Shown piece after piece: positions 1-7,505 of a stretch of 23,460 bases of DNA (the stretch's first letter is position 1; the number at the start of each line of letters is the position of its first letter). Position numbers and translations under genes: made by a program. The stretch lies in NCBI GenBank assembly GCA_047632595.1, contig JBLIDK010000035.1, positions 1-23,460 on the forward strand. The letters are read 5' to 3'. This DNA is from JBLIDK01 sp047632595 (GTDB lineage: Bacteria > Bacteroidota > Bacteroidia > Sphingobacteriales > Sphingobacteriaceae). Below the pieces are notes generated by a model. The model was not told where the DNA came from and did no database searches. It saw only the letters and a list, made by a program, of their open reading frames with translations.

Positions 1-214
1 GAATTGATTCTACATATTGATAGCTGCTTATTGAGGCTATTTCTGTTGTTTCAGCAGCTTGAAAGTTGAAGAATAAGATTGCACAAATTATTAATTGGAT
101 TAGAGATATTCCAGCACATATCCATCTACTAAAATCGGCAGCCGAATTAGGCAAGGCAAGGATTAAAGGGATGCCAAGTAAGGGTAAGAATATAATTAAG
201 GTTAAAATTCCCAA
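1..214 (-). CDS. nuoM: NADH-quinone oxidoreductase subunit M (NuoM), N-terminal part, cut by window edge
   Basis: This reading frame is open from the TTG at 214-212 to the left edge, giving 71 codons. It begins MGILTLIIFLPLLGIPLIL, the hydrophobic first helix typical of NuoM, a proton-pumping antiporter-like membrane subunit of respiratory complex I. A second hydrophobic segment follows (about residues 31-50). An in-frame TAA lies two codons upstream of the TTG and no ATG or GTG is available before the conserved helix, so TTG is the probable start. The gene lies 10 bases after the nuoL stop and is surely co-transcribed with it. The catalytic glutamate and lysines of NuoM lie beyond the window, so function rests on the N-terminus and on the nuoL neighbour. 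Confidence 0.88.
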   Translation of the reverse strand, partial: MGILTLIIFLPLLGIPLILALPNSAADFSRWICAGISLIQLIICAILFFNFQAAETTEIASISSYQYVESI

Positions 215-224
215 TTTTTATAAT

Positions 225-2282
225 TTATATAAGAAAGGTAAAGATGGCAAACAATGATAAAACCATCAATAATATATACCATTGAATATATCCAGAGCCT
301 GATTTTTTAGCTAATAAGGATCCAAAAAGTGCTGTTTTTCCACTTCCCACAACCATTCCATCAATTACATAGCGATCAACTAATTTTGCAACATGTGCTA
401 CATACTTTTGGCTAGTTATCAATCTAATTCCAGCTAAATCTAGAATGTTTTTCTCAAACCAGCTTAGACTTGTCCAAATTAAGGAAGAAAATGTCAATAC
501 AATCTTGTTTAAAACTACATCCCACCCAAATCCTTTTAGCCAAAAACTTGTCCAAATGGAATTAGGGAAGAAGGCTTTTTTAGCATTGATGAAGCCCAAG
601 GATAAACCTGCAGCCGTTAAAATCAGTGACAAACCAATTAAAACAGGACTTGAAACTAATCCAACGGAGGCCATATCTACATTAACAAAGAAACGTTGTT
701 GAAAGATATTAAGAACTATCCAAGAACTTTCAGGATTGAATGGTGAGATTCCAAATGGAAAGTAAAAGCATAATACACAAAGTGCAATTATAGGTGCCAA
801 AATTTGCCAACTTAACGTAAGCTGGGCTTTGGGACTTTTCCATTTGGCGGGAACTATAAAAATAAGTGTCCAGAGTCTGGCGGAATAAAAGCCTGTACAA
901 AGTATAGCCAAAAGTGAGAAACCCATCGCTAATAAATAAATAGAACTTCCTGAAGAAGCATTATTTAAGGCAAAAAGGATGGCGTCTTTTGAAAGGAAAC
1001 CAGAAAAAAGAGGAATCCCAGAAATGGCTAAAACTGCTAAAGTAAATGGGATGAATAAAATAGATTTAGCTTTTGCGATTCCACCCATGTGATTCAAATT
1101 TTGGTCATCTAGTGAGGGGTTGGAGGATTGAAGAGAACGCATAAAAAGTATCACTCCACCAGATGCTAAAAACAACAGGCATTTAAAAAATGCATGGGTA
1201 CTTAAATGGATAATTGCAGCTGAAGCTGAACCCGCACCAATGGCAACCATCATAAAGCCTATTTGTGAAATGGTTGAATAGGCAAGAACTTGTTTAATGT
1301 CTTTTTGTACAGTTGCTGAAATGCCTGCAAATAAAGCGGTAATACTACCAATTACAGCAATAACTAAAAGCACTACTGGATGTAAAATAGGTAACAATCG
1401 AATTAAGAGGTAAACGCCAGCAATTACCATGGTAGCTGCATGAATAAGTGATGAAACTGGTGTGGGTCCTACCATGGCATCTGGTAACCAATTTTGAAAT
1501 GGAATTTGGGCAGATTTTGCACAAGCCCCAAGAAAGAAACAGAGTCCTGCTATAATAAGCCAAACCTCTGGCAATGAGGTGAAAAATGCTCCTCCATTAG
1601 ATGCAATTACGTTTAACCAATTGCCACTTCCAATAGTTGAATTTGCGATTAAGGAGGTTTCTTTAATTAAGCCAATAAGTTCAACAAAATTGAGCGTTCG
1701 GTATTGCTGGTAAATTATAAATATTCCCAATAAAAAAGCCATATCGCCAACTCGATTAATCAAAAAAGCCTTTGTTGATGCTTTAGGTGGTGCTTCAGCT
1801 TTATTCCAAAAACCAATTAATAAATAAGAGGTGAAACCAACTAGTTCCCAAAAGAAATAAAGTGCCAGCAAATTATTAACTGCAATTAAAGCCAGCATTA
1901 CTGAACAAAAGGCTCCAAGTTTCAACCAATACGTTTGAAGGTTGGGATCATTTTTTAAATAAGAAATAGAGTAGAGCAGAACTAAAGAGGCGATAAATGG
2001 AATCAAAACCAAAAGAATAATCGACACATTGTCAATAAAAAAACCAAAATTAACAGTGGCTTCACTCAATGAACCATGCACTTTAAAGCTAAACCAAGAA
2101 AAAGATAATTGCACAGGATTATTCCAATTATTGATTCCTACTTTAAGGGCGAGAATAAAAGAAACAAAAGTGAAAATTGAAGGTGCAAAGTCTGCAAGAG
2201 ACAATCTCTTCCTAAAACTTCCAATTAGTGCACCAACAGCCGGTAAAACTAAAATTAAAAGTATGTAAACTTTAAGGTTCAA
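225..2282 (-). CDS. nuoL: NADH-quinone oxidoreductase subunit L (NuoL)
   Basis: This 685-residue membrane protein is the distal proton-pumping subunit of complex I. Conserved polar residues of the family are present: Glu146 in FWELVG, Lys256 in CAKSAQIPFQNW, His281 in the IHAATM helix, His359, His363 and Lys367 in the broken-helix region, and Lys432-Asp433 in GFLSKDAI. The C-terminal part (about 580-685) fits the long lateral helix and the last membrane segment. The start is a TTG at 2282-2280: an in-frame TAA lies 18 bases upstream, and the first internal ATG is near residue 129, far inside the protein. The TTG follows the LOG-gene stop by 2 bases. The usual upstream neighbour nuoK is absent. 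The family call is secure. Use in a full complex I, rather than in a partial NuoLM-type complex, cannot be settled from this window. Confidence 0.95.
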   Translation of the reverse strand: MNLKVYILLILVLPAVGALIGSFRKRLSLADFAPSIFTFVSFILALKVGINNWNNPVQLSFSWFSFKVHGSLSEATVNFGFFIDNVSIILLVLIPFIASLVLLYSISYLKNDPNLQTYWLKLGAFCSVMLALIAVNNLLALYFFWELVGFTSYLLIGFWNKAEAPPKASTKAFLINRVGDMAFLLGIFIIYQQYRTLNFVELIGLIKETSLIANSTIGSGNWLNVIASNGGAFFTSLPEVWLIIAGLCFFLGACAKSAQIPFQNWLPDAMVGPTPVSSLIHAATMVIAGVYLLIRLLPILHPVVLLVIAVIGSITALFAGISATVQKDIKQVLAYSTISQIGFMMVAIGAGSASAAIIHLSTHAFFKCLLFLASGGVILFMRSLQSSNPSLDDQNLNHMGGIAKAKSILFIPFTLAVLAISGIPLFSGFLSKDAILFALNNASSGSSIYLLAMGFSLLAILCTGFYSARLWTLIFIVPAKWKSPKAQLTLSWQILAPIIALCVLCFYFPFGISPFNPESSWIVLNIFQQRFFVNVDMASVGLVSSPVLIGLSLILTAAGLSLGFINAKKAFFPNSIWTSFWLKGFGWDVVLNKIVLTFSSLIWTSLSWFEKNILDLAGIRLITSQKYVAHVAKLVDRYVIDGMVVGSGKTALFGSLLAKKSGSGYIQWYILLMVLSLFAIFTFLI

Positions 2283-2284
2283 CT

Positions 2285-2992
2285 TTAGAAATTAGGTTTA
2301 AGAGTAGAGTGGCTATAGTAATTTACAATATGGTCAACAGCTTCATCGGCAGTATCTACTAGAATGAATAAATCCATGTCCTCTTTGTTAATGTTTTCTT
2401 GAGTTTCTAAGATTTCTTTTCTAATCCAGTCTACTAATCCTTGCCAGTAAGAAATCCCTACTAAAACAACTGGAAATTTAGCGGTCTTTTCGGTTTGAAT
2501 AAGTGTTAACGCCTCAAAAAGTTCATCCATTGTTCCAAAACCACCAGGAAGTACTATAAATCCCATTCCATATTTTAAAAACATTACTTTTCTAACAAAA
2601 AAGTAGTTGAAGTTTAAGACTTTGTCACGATCAATAAAATCGTTATGGTCTTGTTCACCAGGTAAGTCAATATTCAAGCCAACGCTTTTTCCACCACCTT
2701 GCTGAGCACCTTTATTAGCAGCTTCCATAATTCCAGGGCCACCACCAGTAATAATTCCGTATCCTTTTTGAGTTAGTTTTTCAGCAATTTCAACGCCTAA
2801 TTCGTAATAGGGAGTACCTGGTTTGGTACGAGCAGAACCAAAAATTGAAACACAGGGTCCAATGGTTGTCATTTTTTCAAAGGCATCCACAAACTCAGCC
2901 ATTATTCTAAAAATTTGCCAAGAGTCTTTAGTCTTAATCTCGTTCCAACTTTTAGTATTGAATGGATTTCTAATTTTATTTGTTTTGCTCAT
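2285..2992 (-). CDS. LOG-family (TIGR00730) nucleotide phosphoribohydrolase
   Basis: A 235-residue Rossmann-fold protein of the LOG (lonely guy) family. Members hydrolyse nucleoside 5'-monophosphates to free base and ribose 5-phosphate; plant and some bacterial members release cytokinins. The diagnostic PGGFGTMDE motif lies at residues 149-157, and the conserved arginine and lysine lie at 134-135 (FFVRKVMF). The glycine-rich ITGGGPGIMEAANKGA segment lies around 81-96. It carries an N-terminal extension of about 40 residues compared with short LOG proteins. Its ATG overlaps the stop of the upstream HD-domain gene by one base (TAATG), which suggests translational coupling. The substrate is unknown: the family has been called lysine decarboxylase in old annotations, and the motif does not support that. 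Confidence 0.9.
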   Translation of the reverse strand: MSKTNKIRNPFNTKSWNEIKTKDSWQIFRIMAEFVDAFEKMTTIGPCVSIFGSARTKPGTPYYELGVEIAEKLTQKGYGIITGGGPGIMEAANKGAQQGGGKSVGLNIDLPGEQDHNDFIDRDKVLNFNYFFVRKVMFLKYGMGFIVLPGGFGTMDELFEALTLIQTEKTAKFPVVLVGISYWQGLVDWIRKEILETQENINKEDMDLFILVDTADEAVDHIVNYYSHSTLKPNF

Positions 2993-5052
2993 TAACTTCC
3001 TTCTTTTTCTGGGTATTCAACTCGTAAATGGTAAATGCTCTTTAGCATTTTCTTGAAGATAGATCTAATTCGTGTTAATTCTTTTAAGGTTACACTACTA
3101 TTGTTTAGCTGTCCCATTTTCATCTTACCATCTATAATTTTATCTACTAAAGCGTCAAGGCCGTAAGCTTCGGGATCTTTTAAACTTCTACTTGCCGCTT
3201 CTACAGAGTCAGCTAGCATTAAGACAGCTGTTTCTTTAGAATTAGGAATAGGGCCCGGGTACCTAAACTTACTTTCATCCACAAATTTTGTTGGGAAGTT
3301 TTTTAAGAAGTTTTGATAGAAATATTCTACTCGTGTATTGCCATGATGAGTCATGATAAAATCTATAATGCAATCGGGTAGGCGTTCTTTTTTGGCCATT
3401 TCCACTCCACGAGTAACATGGTTCACAATTATTGCTGCGCTTTCTTCAAATTCTAACTGGTCATGCGGATTATTACCTCTTGTTTGATTCTCAATAAAAT
3501 ACTGAGGGGTTTCCATTTTACCAATATCGTGGTATAAGGCTCCGGCACGTACCAAAATAGGGTTGCCACCTATTTCATATATGGCAGACTCAGCTAAATT
3601 TGCCACTTGTAATGAATGCTGAAAAGTTCCCGGAGCTTTAATACTTAATTTACGAAGTAATGGGTTGTTTACATTCGTTAACTCCATTAAAGTAACATCA
3701 GAAGTAATACCAAAGACATTTTCAAATGCGTAAATTAACGGATAGGCTAATAAACTTAAAAGTACACTAATAAAGAACCAGCTTAATTGAACAAATTCTA
3801 CATTTACTAATGAGGCATCTTGAATTAGGATAATTCCAAAATAAACCAAAATATATGTTGCCAAAATTAGCGCACCACTGGTGAAAAATTGGGAGCGTTT
3901 CACAAGGTTTACTATGCTAAAAATAGCAACCATACCTGCTGTGGTTTGGTAAAAGATAAATTCAAAACCGTTTGGCACGATAAACCCTAAAATTAAAGTG
4001 GTTATTAAATGTATAAACAAGGCTAATCGCGTATCAAATAGTACTCTTGCTATTATTGGAATTAAACAATAGGGTAGCATGTAAACACTTGGAATGTTTA
4101 AATCAATTGACCAATTAACCAATAAGATCATCCCAGTAATATTTAATAGAAGTAAGGATAGTTTTCTATTGTTGCGATAAATATCAGTTCTAAAAAGCAG
4201 TAAAAAGGTCATTAAAAGTGCTAACCCTAGAGAAACAATTAACATTTGTCCAACAATTAGAAATGCAGGGTTTCCAGATAAACCTACTTTTTGATTGTAT
4301 TCTATGTCGAACGACTCTAGAGTTTGTAGAGTTTCAATATCAATAAGTTCACCGCGACCAATAATTTTCTGTCCTTTTCGAATTAAGCCTCTAGTAATTG
4401 GAATTGCTTCCATAGCATCACGGCGCATAGTTGTAGTAAGTGCACTGTTGTAAATAAGGTTAGGACTTAAATGCTCTTGTAATTCTTCAAATAGAAGGTT
4501 TTTATCTTTTTCGTCTTGTAGTTTTAATTCAGATTCGAAGTAATTTTTCGCACTGTTAATGGTGTAAAAACGTGAAGTTGGAGCATCCTTAGCTATGTTT
4601 GACTCCAAAACAGTAATCATTGGCGACAATTCTTCTGTGTTTAAAACCCCTACAGAAAGTAACTGTTTAATGAGTTCTTCACCTACGTCCTTTACATCTT
4701 TTAGGTCGTTGCCAGCGGTAATTTTATTTAAGAAACCTGCATTTTTTCGTTTATCAATATCCTTATTAAAGTTTTTAAGAACTTCGGCTACAACAGAGAT
4801 TTGATTGTAAGCTGGGTATACATCGTTTTTAACATTTTCACGTTGTTTTTGAATTTCTTCTTCACTTTTATGAATAGAAAAGTCAAAAGGGGCAATTAAG
4901 TCATCGTGCGACCATGGTTGACCTTTCTCGTAATCGAATTTTGGTTTTGAGTTTTTGGGAAGAGTGTAAACGATTAACCCAATACACAAAATAACCATTG
5001 TGTATTTAACTATTAAATTAAGGTTCGAACTAACTCGTAACTTGGTTTTCAT
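2992..5052 (-). CDS. 7TM-HD family membrane phosphodiesterase, PgpH-like (probable c-di-AMP hydrolase)
   Basis: A 686-residue protein with an N-terminal membrane anchor (about 14-31), an extracytoplasmic 7TMR-HD region (about 32-260), seven hydrophobic segments (about 262-441) and a cytoplasmic HD domain (about 470-640). HD ligands are visible: His479 in GTFQHS, His508-Asp509 in YHDIGK, further histidines near 545 and 569-570 (MTHH), and Asp615 in LADSVEA. Proteins of this layout, such as Listeria PgpH, hydrolyse cyclic di-AMP to pApA; that function is inferred from family membership. It is the first gene of a minus-strand unit that continues with the LOG gene, nuoL and nuoM. The ATG at 5052 gives the usual short cytoplasmic N-terminus before the anchor. 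Confidence 0.9.
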   Translation of the reverse strand: MKTKLRVSSNLNLIVKYTMVILCIGLIVYTLPKNSKPKFDYEKGQPWSHDDLIAPFDFSIHKSEEEIQKQRENVKNDVYPAYNQISVVAEVLKNFNKDIDKRKNAGFLNKITAGNDLKDVKDVGEELIKQLLSVGVLNTEELSPMITVLESNIAKDAPTSRFYTINSAKNYFESELKLQDEKDKNLLFEELQEHLSPNLIYNSALTTTMRRDAMEAIPITRGLIRKGQKIIGRGELIDIETLQTLESFDIEYNQKVGLSGNPAFLIVGQMLIVSLGLALLMTFLLLFRTDIYRNNRKLSLLLLNITGMILLVNWSIDLNIPSVYMLPYCLIPIIARVLFDTRLALFIHLITTLILGFIVPNGFEFIFYQTTAGMVAIFSIVNLVKRSQFFTSGALILATYILVYFGIILIQDASLVNVEFVQLSWFFISVLLSLLAYPLIYAFENVFGITSDVTLMELTNVNNPLLRKLSIKAPGTFQHSLQVANLAESAIYEIGGNPILVRAGALYHDIGKMETPQYFIENQTRGNNPHDQLEFEESAAIIVNHVTRGVEMAKKERLPDCIIDFIMTHHGNTRVEYFYQNFLKNFPTKFVDESKFRYPGPIPNSKETAVLMLADSVEAASRSLKDPEAYGLDALVDKIIDGKMKMGQLNNSSVTLKELTRIRSIFKKMLKSIYHLRVEYPEKEGS

Positions 5053-5068
5053 TTACTTTTTCTTGGTG

Positions 5069-5076
5069 CGAAAGTA
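5069..5076 (-). promoter_or_regulatory. Weak candidate -7 element for the pgpH unit
   Basis: On the minus strand this reads TACTTTCG, one mismatch from the Bacteroidota -7 consensus TAnnTTTG, 16 bases before the pgpH ATG. I see no TTG at the expected -33 distance. The rest of the 216-base gap 5053-5268 shows no gene. Confidence 0.22.
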
Positions 5077-5183
5077 CAAGTTTAACTCATATAAGGCATT
5101 TAAATCTATTGTAATTAACTGAATAAATGTAATGGAATGAACAAATACTTCCTTTCTCCTATGTCCTTGCAACTTTTGATGCC

Positions 5184-5191
5184 TATATTTG
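5184..5191 (+). promoter_or_regulatory. Candidate -7 element for the thiolase gene
   Basis: TATATTTG matches the Bacteroidota sigma factor -7 consensus TAnnTTTG exactly and is followed by GC, as is common at such sites. It would give a leader of roughly 70 bases before the ATG at 5269. A TTG lies 14 bases upstream (5167-5169), closer than the usual 17-23 bases, so only the -7 part is well supported. Confidence 0.45.
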
Positions 5192-5268
5192 CACGCTCAA
5201 ATTAACACTCGTTTAGGTTATTAAATCATTAAAAATTTAAGCTCAAACAAAAAGGTAAAATTGAAAAT

Positions 5269-6444
5269 ATGAAAGAAGTTTATATTGTTAGCGTGGCCAG
5301 AACTCCAATAGGAAGTGTCTCAGGATCTTTATCGTCAATGACTGCTCCAGAATTGGGTGCTATTGCTATAAAAGGCGCTGTTGAAAGAGCAAAAATTACT
5401 ACTACTGATGTCCAAGAATTATTTATGGGCAATGTTTTAACTGCTAATGTTGGTCAAGCTCCTGCTAGACAAGCGGCGTTAAAAGCTGGATTAGATAACA
5501 GTGTTCCATGTACAACTTTAAATAAAGTGTGTGCTTCGGGTATGAAGGCTATCATGTTAGGTGCTCAATCTATTATGTTAGGTGATAATGATATTGTAGT
5601 TGCTGGTGGAATGGAAAGCATGAGTAATACTCCTTATTACCTTCCAGGATCTAGATCTGGTTACCGCTTAGGTCATAACCAAGTGGTTGATGGAATTATT
5701 AAAGATGGTTTATGGGATGTTTATAACGATTACCACATGGGAAATGCTGCTGAACTTTGCGCTTCAGAATGCAATATTTCAAGAGAAGACCAAGATACTT
5801 TCTCAATAGAATCGTATAAAAGAGCAACTGCCGCTACTGAATCTGGAAAATTTTCAGCTGAAATAGTTCCAGTAGAAATTGTTTCTAGAAAAGGCACAGT
5901 GGTTGTTTCTGAAGATGAAGATATCAGAAAAGTGAACTATGATAAAGTTCCAGGATTACGCCCAGTGTTTCAAAAAGATGGAACAGTAACAGCTGCTAAC
6001 GCTTCAAGTATTAATGATGGTGCTGCGGCCGTAGTGTTGATGAGCAAAGAACGTGCAGAGAAAATGGGTATTAAGCCAATTGCAAAAATTAGGAGTTTTG
6101 CTGATGCGGCTCAGGCACCTGAGTGGTTTACAACGGCGCCTTCAAAAGCTTTACCAAAAGCATTAGACAAAGCGGGCTTAAAAACCAGTGATGTTGACTA
6201 TTTTGAGATTAACGAAGCCTTTGCTGTGGTTTCTGTGGCAAACAACAAAGAAATGAAGCTTGACCCAACTAAAGTTAATGTAAACGGCGGTGCTGTTGCA
6301 ATGGGACACCCAATTGGATGCTCAGGAGCAAGAATCGTTGTTACTTTATTGTCAGTTCTTCAACAAAACAAAGGAAAAATTGGCGCTGCAGCTATCTGCA
6401 ATGGTGGTGGTGGTGCTTCTGCAATTGTTGTAGAATTAGTATAA
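5269..6444 (+). CDS. Acetyl-CoA C-acetyltransferase (biosynthetic-type thiolase)
   Basis: A 391-residue type II thiolase, which condenses two acetyl-CoA to acetoacetyl-CoA or cleaves 3-ketoacyl-CoA. The active-site residues are in place: Cys88 in LNKVCASGMKA, the NEAFA motif, His347 in GGAVAMGHPIGCSGAR, and Cys377 in CNGGGGAS. The length matches well-studied homologues such as the Zoogloea enzyme. It stands alone with its own candidate promoter and terminator, with no 3-hydroxyacyl-CoA dehydrogenase beside it. The pathway (fatty-acid or amino-acid breakdown, or acetoacetyl-CoA synthesis) therefore stays open. The ATG at 5269 precedes the standard KEVYIVSVARTPIG opening and no earlier start is needed. 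Confidence 0.96.
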   Translation: MKEVYIVSVARTPIGSVSGSLSSMTAPELGAIAIKGAVERAKITTTDVQELFMGNVLTANVGQAPARQAALKAGLDNSVPCTTLNKVCASGMKAIMLGAQSIMLGDNDIVVAGGMESMSNTPYYLPGSRSGYRLGHNQVVDGIIKDGLWDVYNDYHMGNAAELCASECNISREDQDTFSIESYKRATAATESGKFSAEIVPVEIVSRKGTVVVSEDEDIRKVNYDKVPGLRPVFQKDGTVTAANASSINDGAAAVVLMSKERAEKMGIKPIAKIRSFADAAQAPEWFTTAPSKALPKALDKAGLKTSDVDYFEINEAFAVVSVANNKEMKLDPTKVNVNGGAVAMGHPIGCSGARIVVTLLSVLQQNKGKIGAAAICNGGGGASAIVVELV

Positions 6445-6459
6445 TTAGTAATTAAAATA

Positions 6460-6494
6460 GCAAAAAGGACAGGTATTAACTTGTCCTTTTTTGC
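6460..6494 (+). terminator. Intrinsic terminator after the thiolase gene
   Basis: The left arm GCAAAAAGGACA (6460-6471) pairs with TGTCCTTTTTTGC (6482-6494), leaving one unpaired T, across a 10-base loop. The T-rich right arm supplies the U-tract. It starts 15 bases after the thiolase stop. Because the arms carry A-runs and T-runs on opposite sides it could work in both directions, but no minus-strand gene lies to its right. The next gene starts only 23 bases later, so that gene must either have a promoter inside this segment or depend on read-through. Confidence 0.8.
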
Positions 6495-6517
6495 GTTAAA
6501 GAAGTATAACTATAAGA

Positions 6518-7426
6518 ATGAGATCATTATATATAACAGCATTTTGCTCGATTGTTTGTATTTGTGTTTCAGCACAACCAGCAAAGTATTTTAAAAAATC
6601 TGCCAAAAAATCTTTTGATTTATCAATTGAAGTGGCTCAAGATTCATTGAAAAAAATTGGGTACGAACTTATTAACAACCCAGATGTTTCTGAGCGAAGA
6701 AAGAATAGTGAAAAGTTTATTAAAACCTTAGTACCTGCGTTAAAGAATAATGAATTTAGTTATTACTATCCATTCGATTCAGTAAAGTCAATAGCCAAAG
6801 TATATTCACCGGATAATAAATTTAGAATATTTAACTGGAACGTAATGGACAGTTATGGGGAGTACCGATATTTTGGAGCAATTCAGCTAAATTCAAAAGA
6901 GTTAGAATTGATTCCTTTATTTGATAATAGCAAGTATACCAAGTTTCCCGAAGATTCCATTTACAATAACAACAGCTGGTACGGCGCTCATTATTATGAT
7001 ATTATCAAAACCAAGTACAAGAAAAATGATTATTATGCAATTCTTGGGTGGAAAGGGAATAACAGGTTCTCTACAAAAAAAGTAATAGAAATATTAACCT
7101 TTAATAAGGATGGTAAAGCAGTATTTGGCGCTCCAATTATTAACCACAACGGTAAGGTGAAAAATAGAATTGTTTTTGAATTTACCGCCCAAGTAAGTAT
7201 GTTATTACGATATGACGAGAACAAAGATATTATTGTTTTTGACCACTTGTCGCCACCTAGCCCAAACGCAGCTGAGTTTTACGAAACCTATGGCCCAGAC
7301 CTTAGTTACGATGCATTAAAATGGCAAAAAGACAAGTATATTCATTTAGAAGATCTAAAACTTCGGAACGATCCAATTCCAAATGATAAATTATATAACG
7401 ATCCTAACGAAAAAACAAAGAACTAA
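6518..7426 (+). CDS. Secreted protein of unknown function
   Basis: I do not recognise this 302-residue protein. It has a cleavable signal peptide: a hydrophobic core at about residues 5-17 and a likely cleavage after SA before Gln20 (VSAQPAK), a pattern common in this phylum. The mature part is rich in Tyr, Asn, Asp and Lys and shows no membrane segment, lipobox or repeat. Segments such as KFRIFNWNVMDSYGEYRYFG (about 106-125) and a run of alternating aromatic residues suggest a beta-rich periplasmic or extracellular fold. No catalytic motif is evident. It lies 23 bases after the thiolase terminator and 79 bases before the S9 peptidase. Shared secretion with that peptidase is suggestive, but not proof of a joint role. 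Confidence 0.8.
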   Translation: MRSLYITAFCSIVCICVSAQPAKYFKKSAKKSFDLSIEVAQDSLKKIGYELINNPDVSERRKNSEKFIKTLVPALKNNEFSYYYPFDSVKSIAKVYSPDNKFRIFNWNVMDSYGEYRYFGAIQLNSKELELIPLFDNSKYTKFPEDSIYNNNSWYGAHYYDIIKTKYKKNDYYAILGWKGNNRFSTKKVIEILTFNKDGKAVFGAPIINHNGKVKNRIVFEFTAQVSMLLRYDENKDIIVFDHLSPPSPNAAEFYETYGPDLSYDALKWQKDKYIHLEDLKLRNDPIPNDKLYNDPNEKTKN

Positions 7427-7428
7427 TA

Positions 7429-7488
7429 ATGTTACTTAAACTTTTAGATAGACTTTTATCTAAAGCTTATATTAGCGCTTTCAAATAA
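7429..7488 (+). CDS. Possible 19-residue amphipathic peptide
   Basis: An ATG two bases after the upstream stop opens a frame of 19 codons closed by TAA, reading MLLKLLDRLLSKAYISAFK. Leucines and other hydrophobic residues alternate with Lys, Asp, Arg and Ser so that a helix would have one apolar face and a net positive charge. It could be a real small peptide coupled to the preceding gene, or a chance ORF, since short ORFs are common in spacers. An inverted repeat lies inside it. No homologue is known to me. Confidence 0.2.
   Translation: MLLKLLDRLLSKAYISAFK
7443..7464. repeat. Inverted repeat in the 79-base spacer
   Basis: TTTAGATA (7443-7450) and TATCTAAA (7457-7464) form an 8-base-pair AT-rich stem with a 6-base loop. 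No T-run follows on the plus strand, so it is a poor intrinsic terminator. It may be an mRNA hairpin between the 302-residue gene and the peptidase gene. Confidence 0.35.
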
Positions 7489-7505
7489 AAATTAATTCAA
7501 CTACT

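Noticed and set aside
66..257. Plus-strand 63-codon ORF at the left edge
   Set aside because: It lies antisense to the nuoM start and nuoL end, which have clear family sequence; its product shows no family features.
445..702. Plus-strand 85-codon ORF
   Set aside because: It is antisense to the conserved C-terminal part of nuoL and looks like a shadow of that codon pattern.
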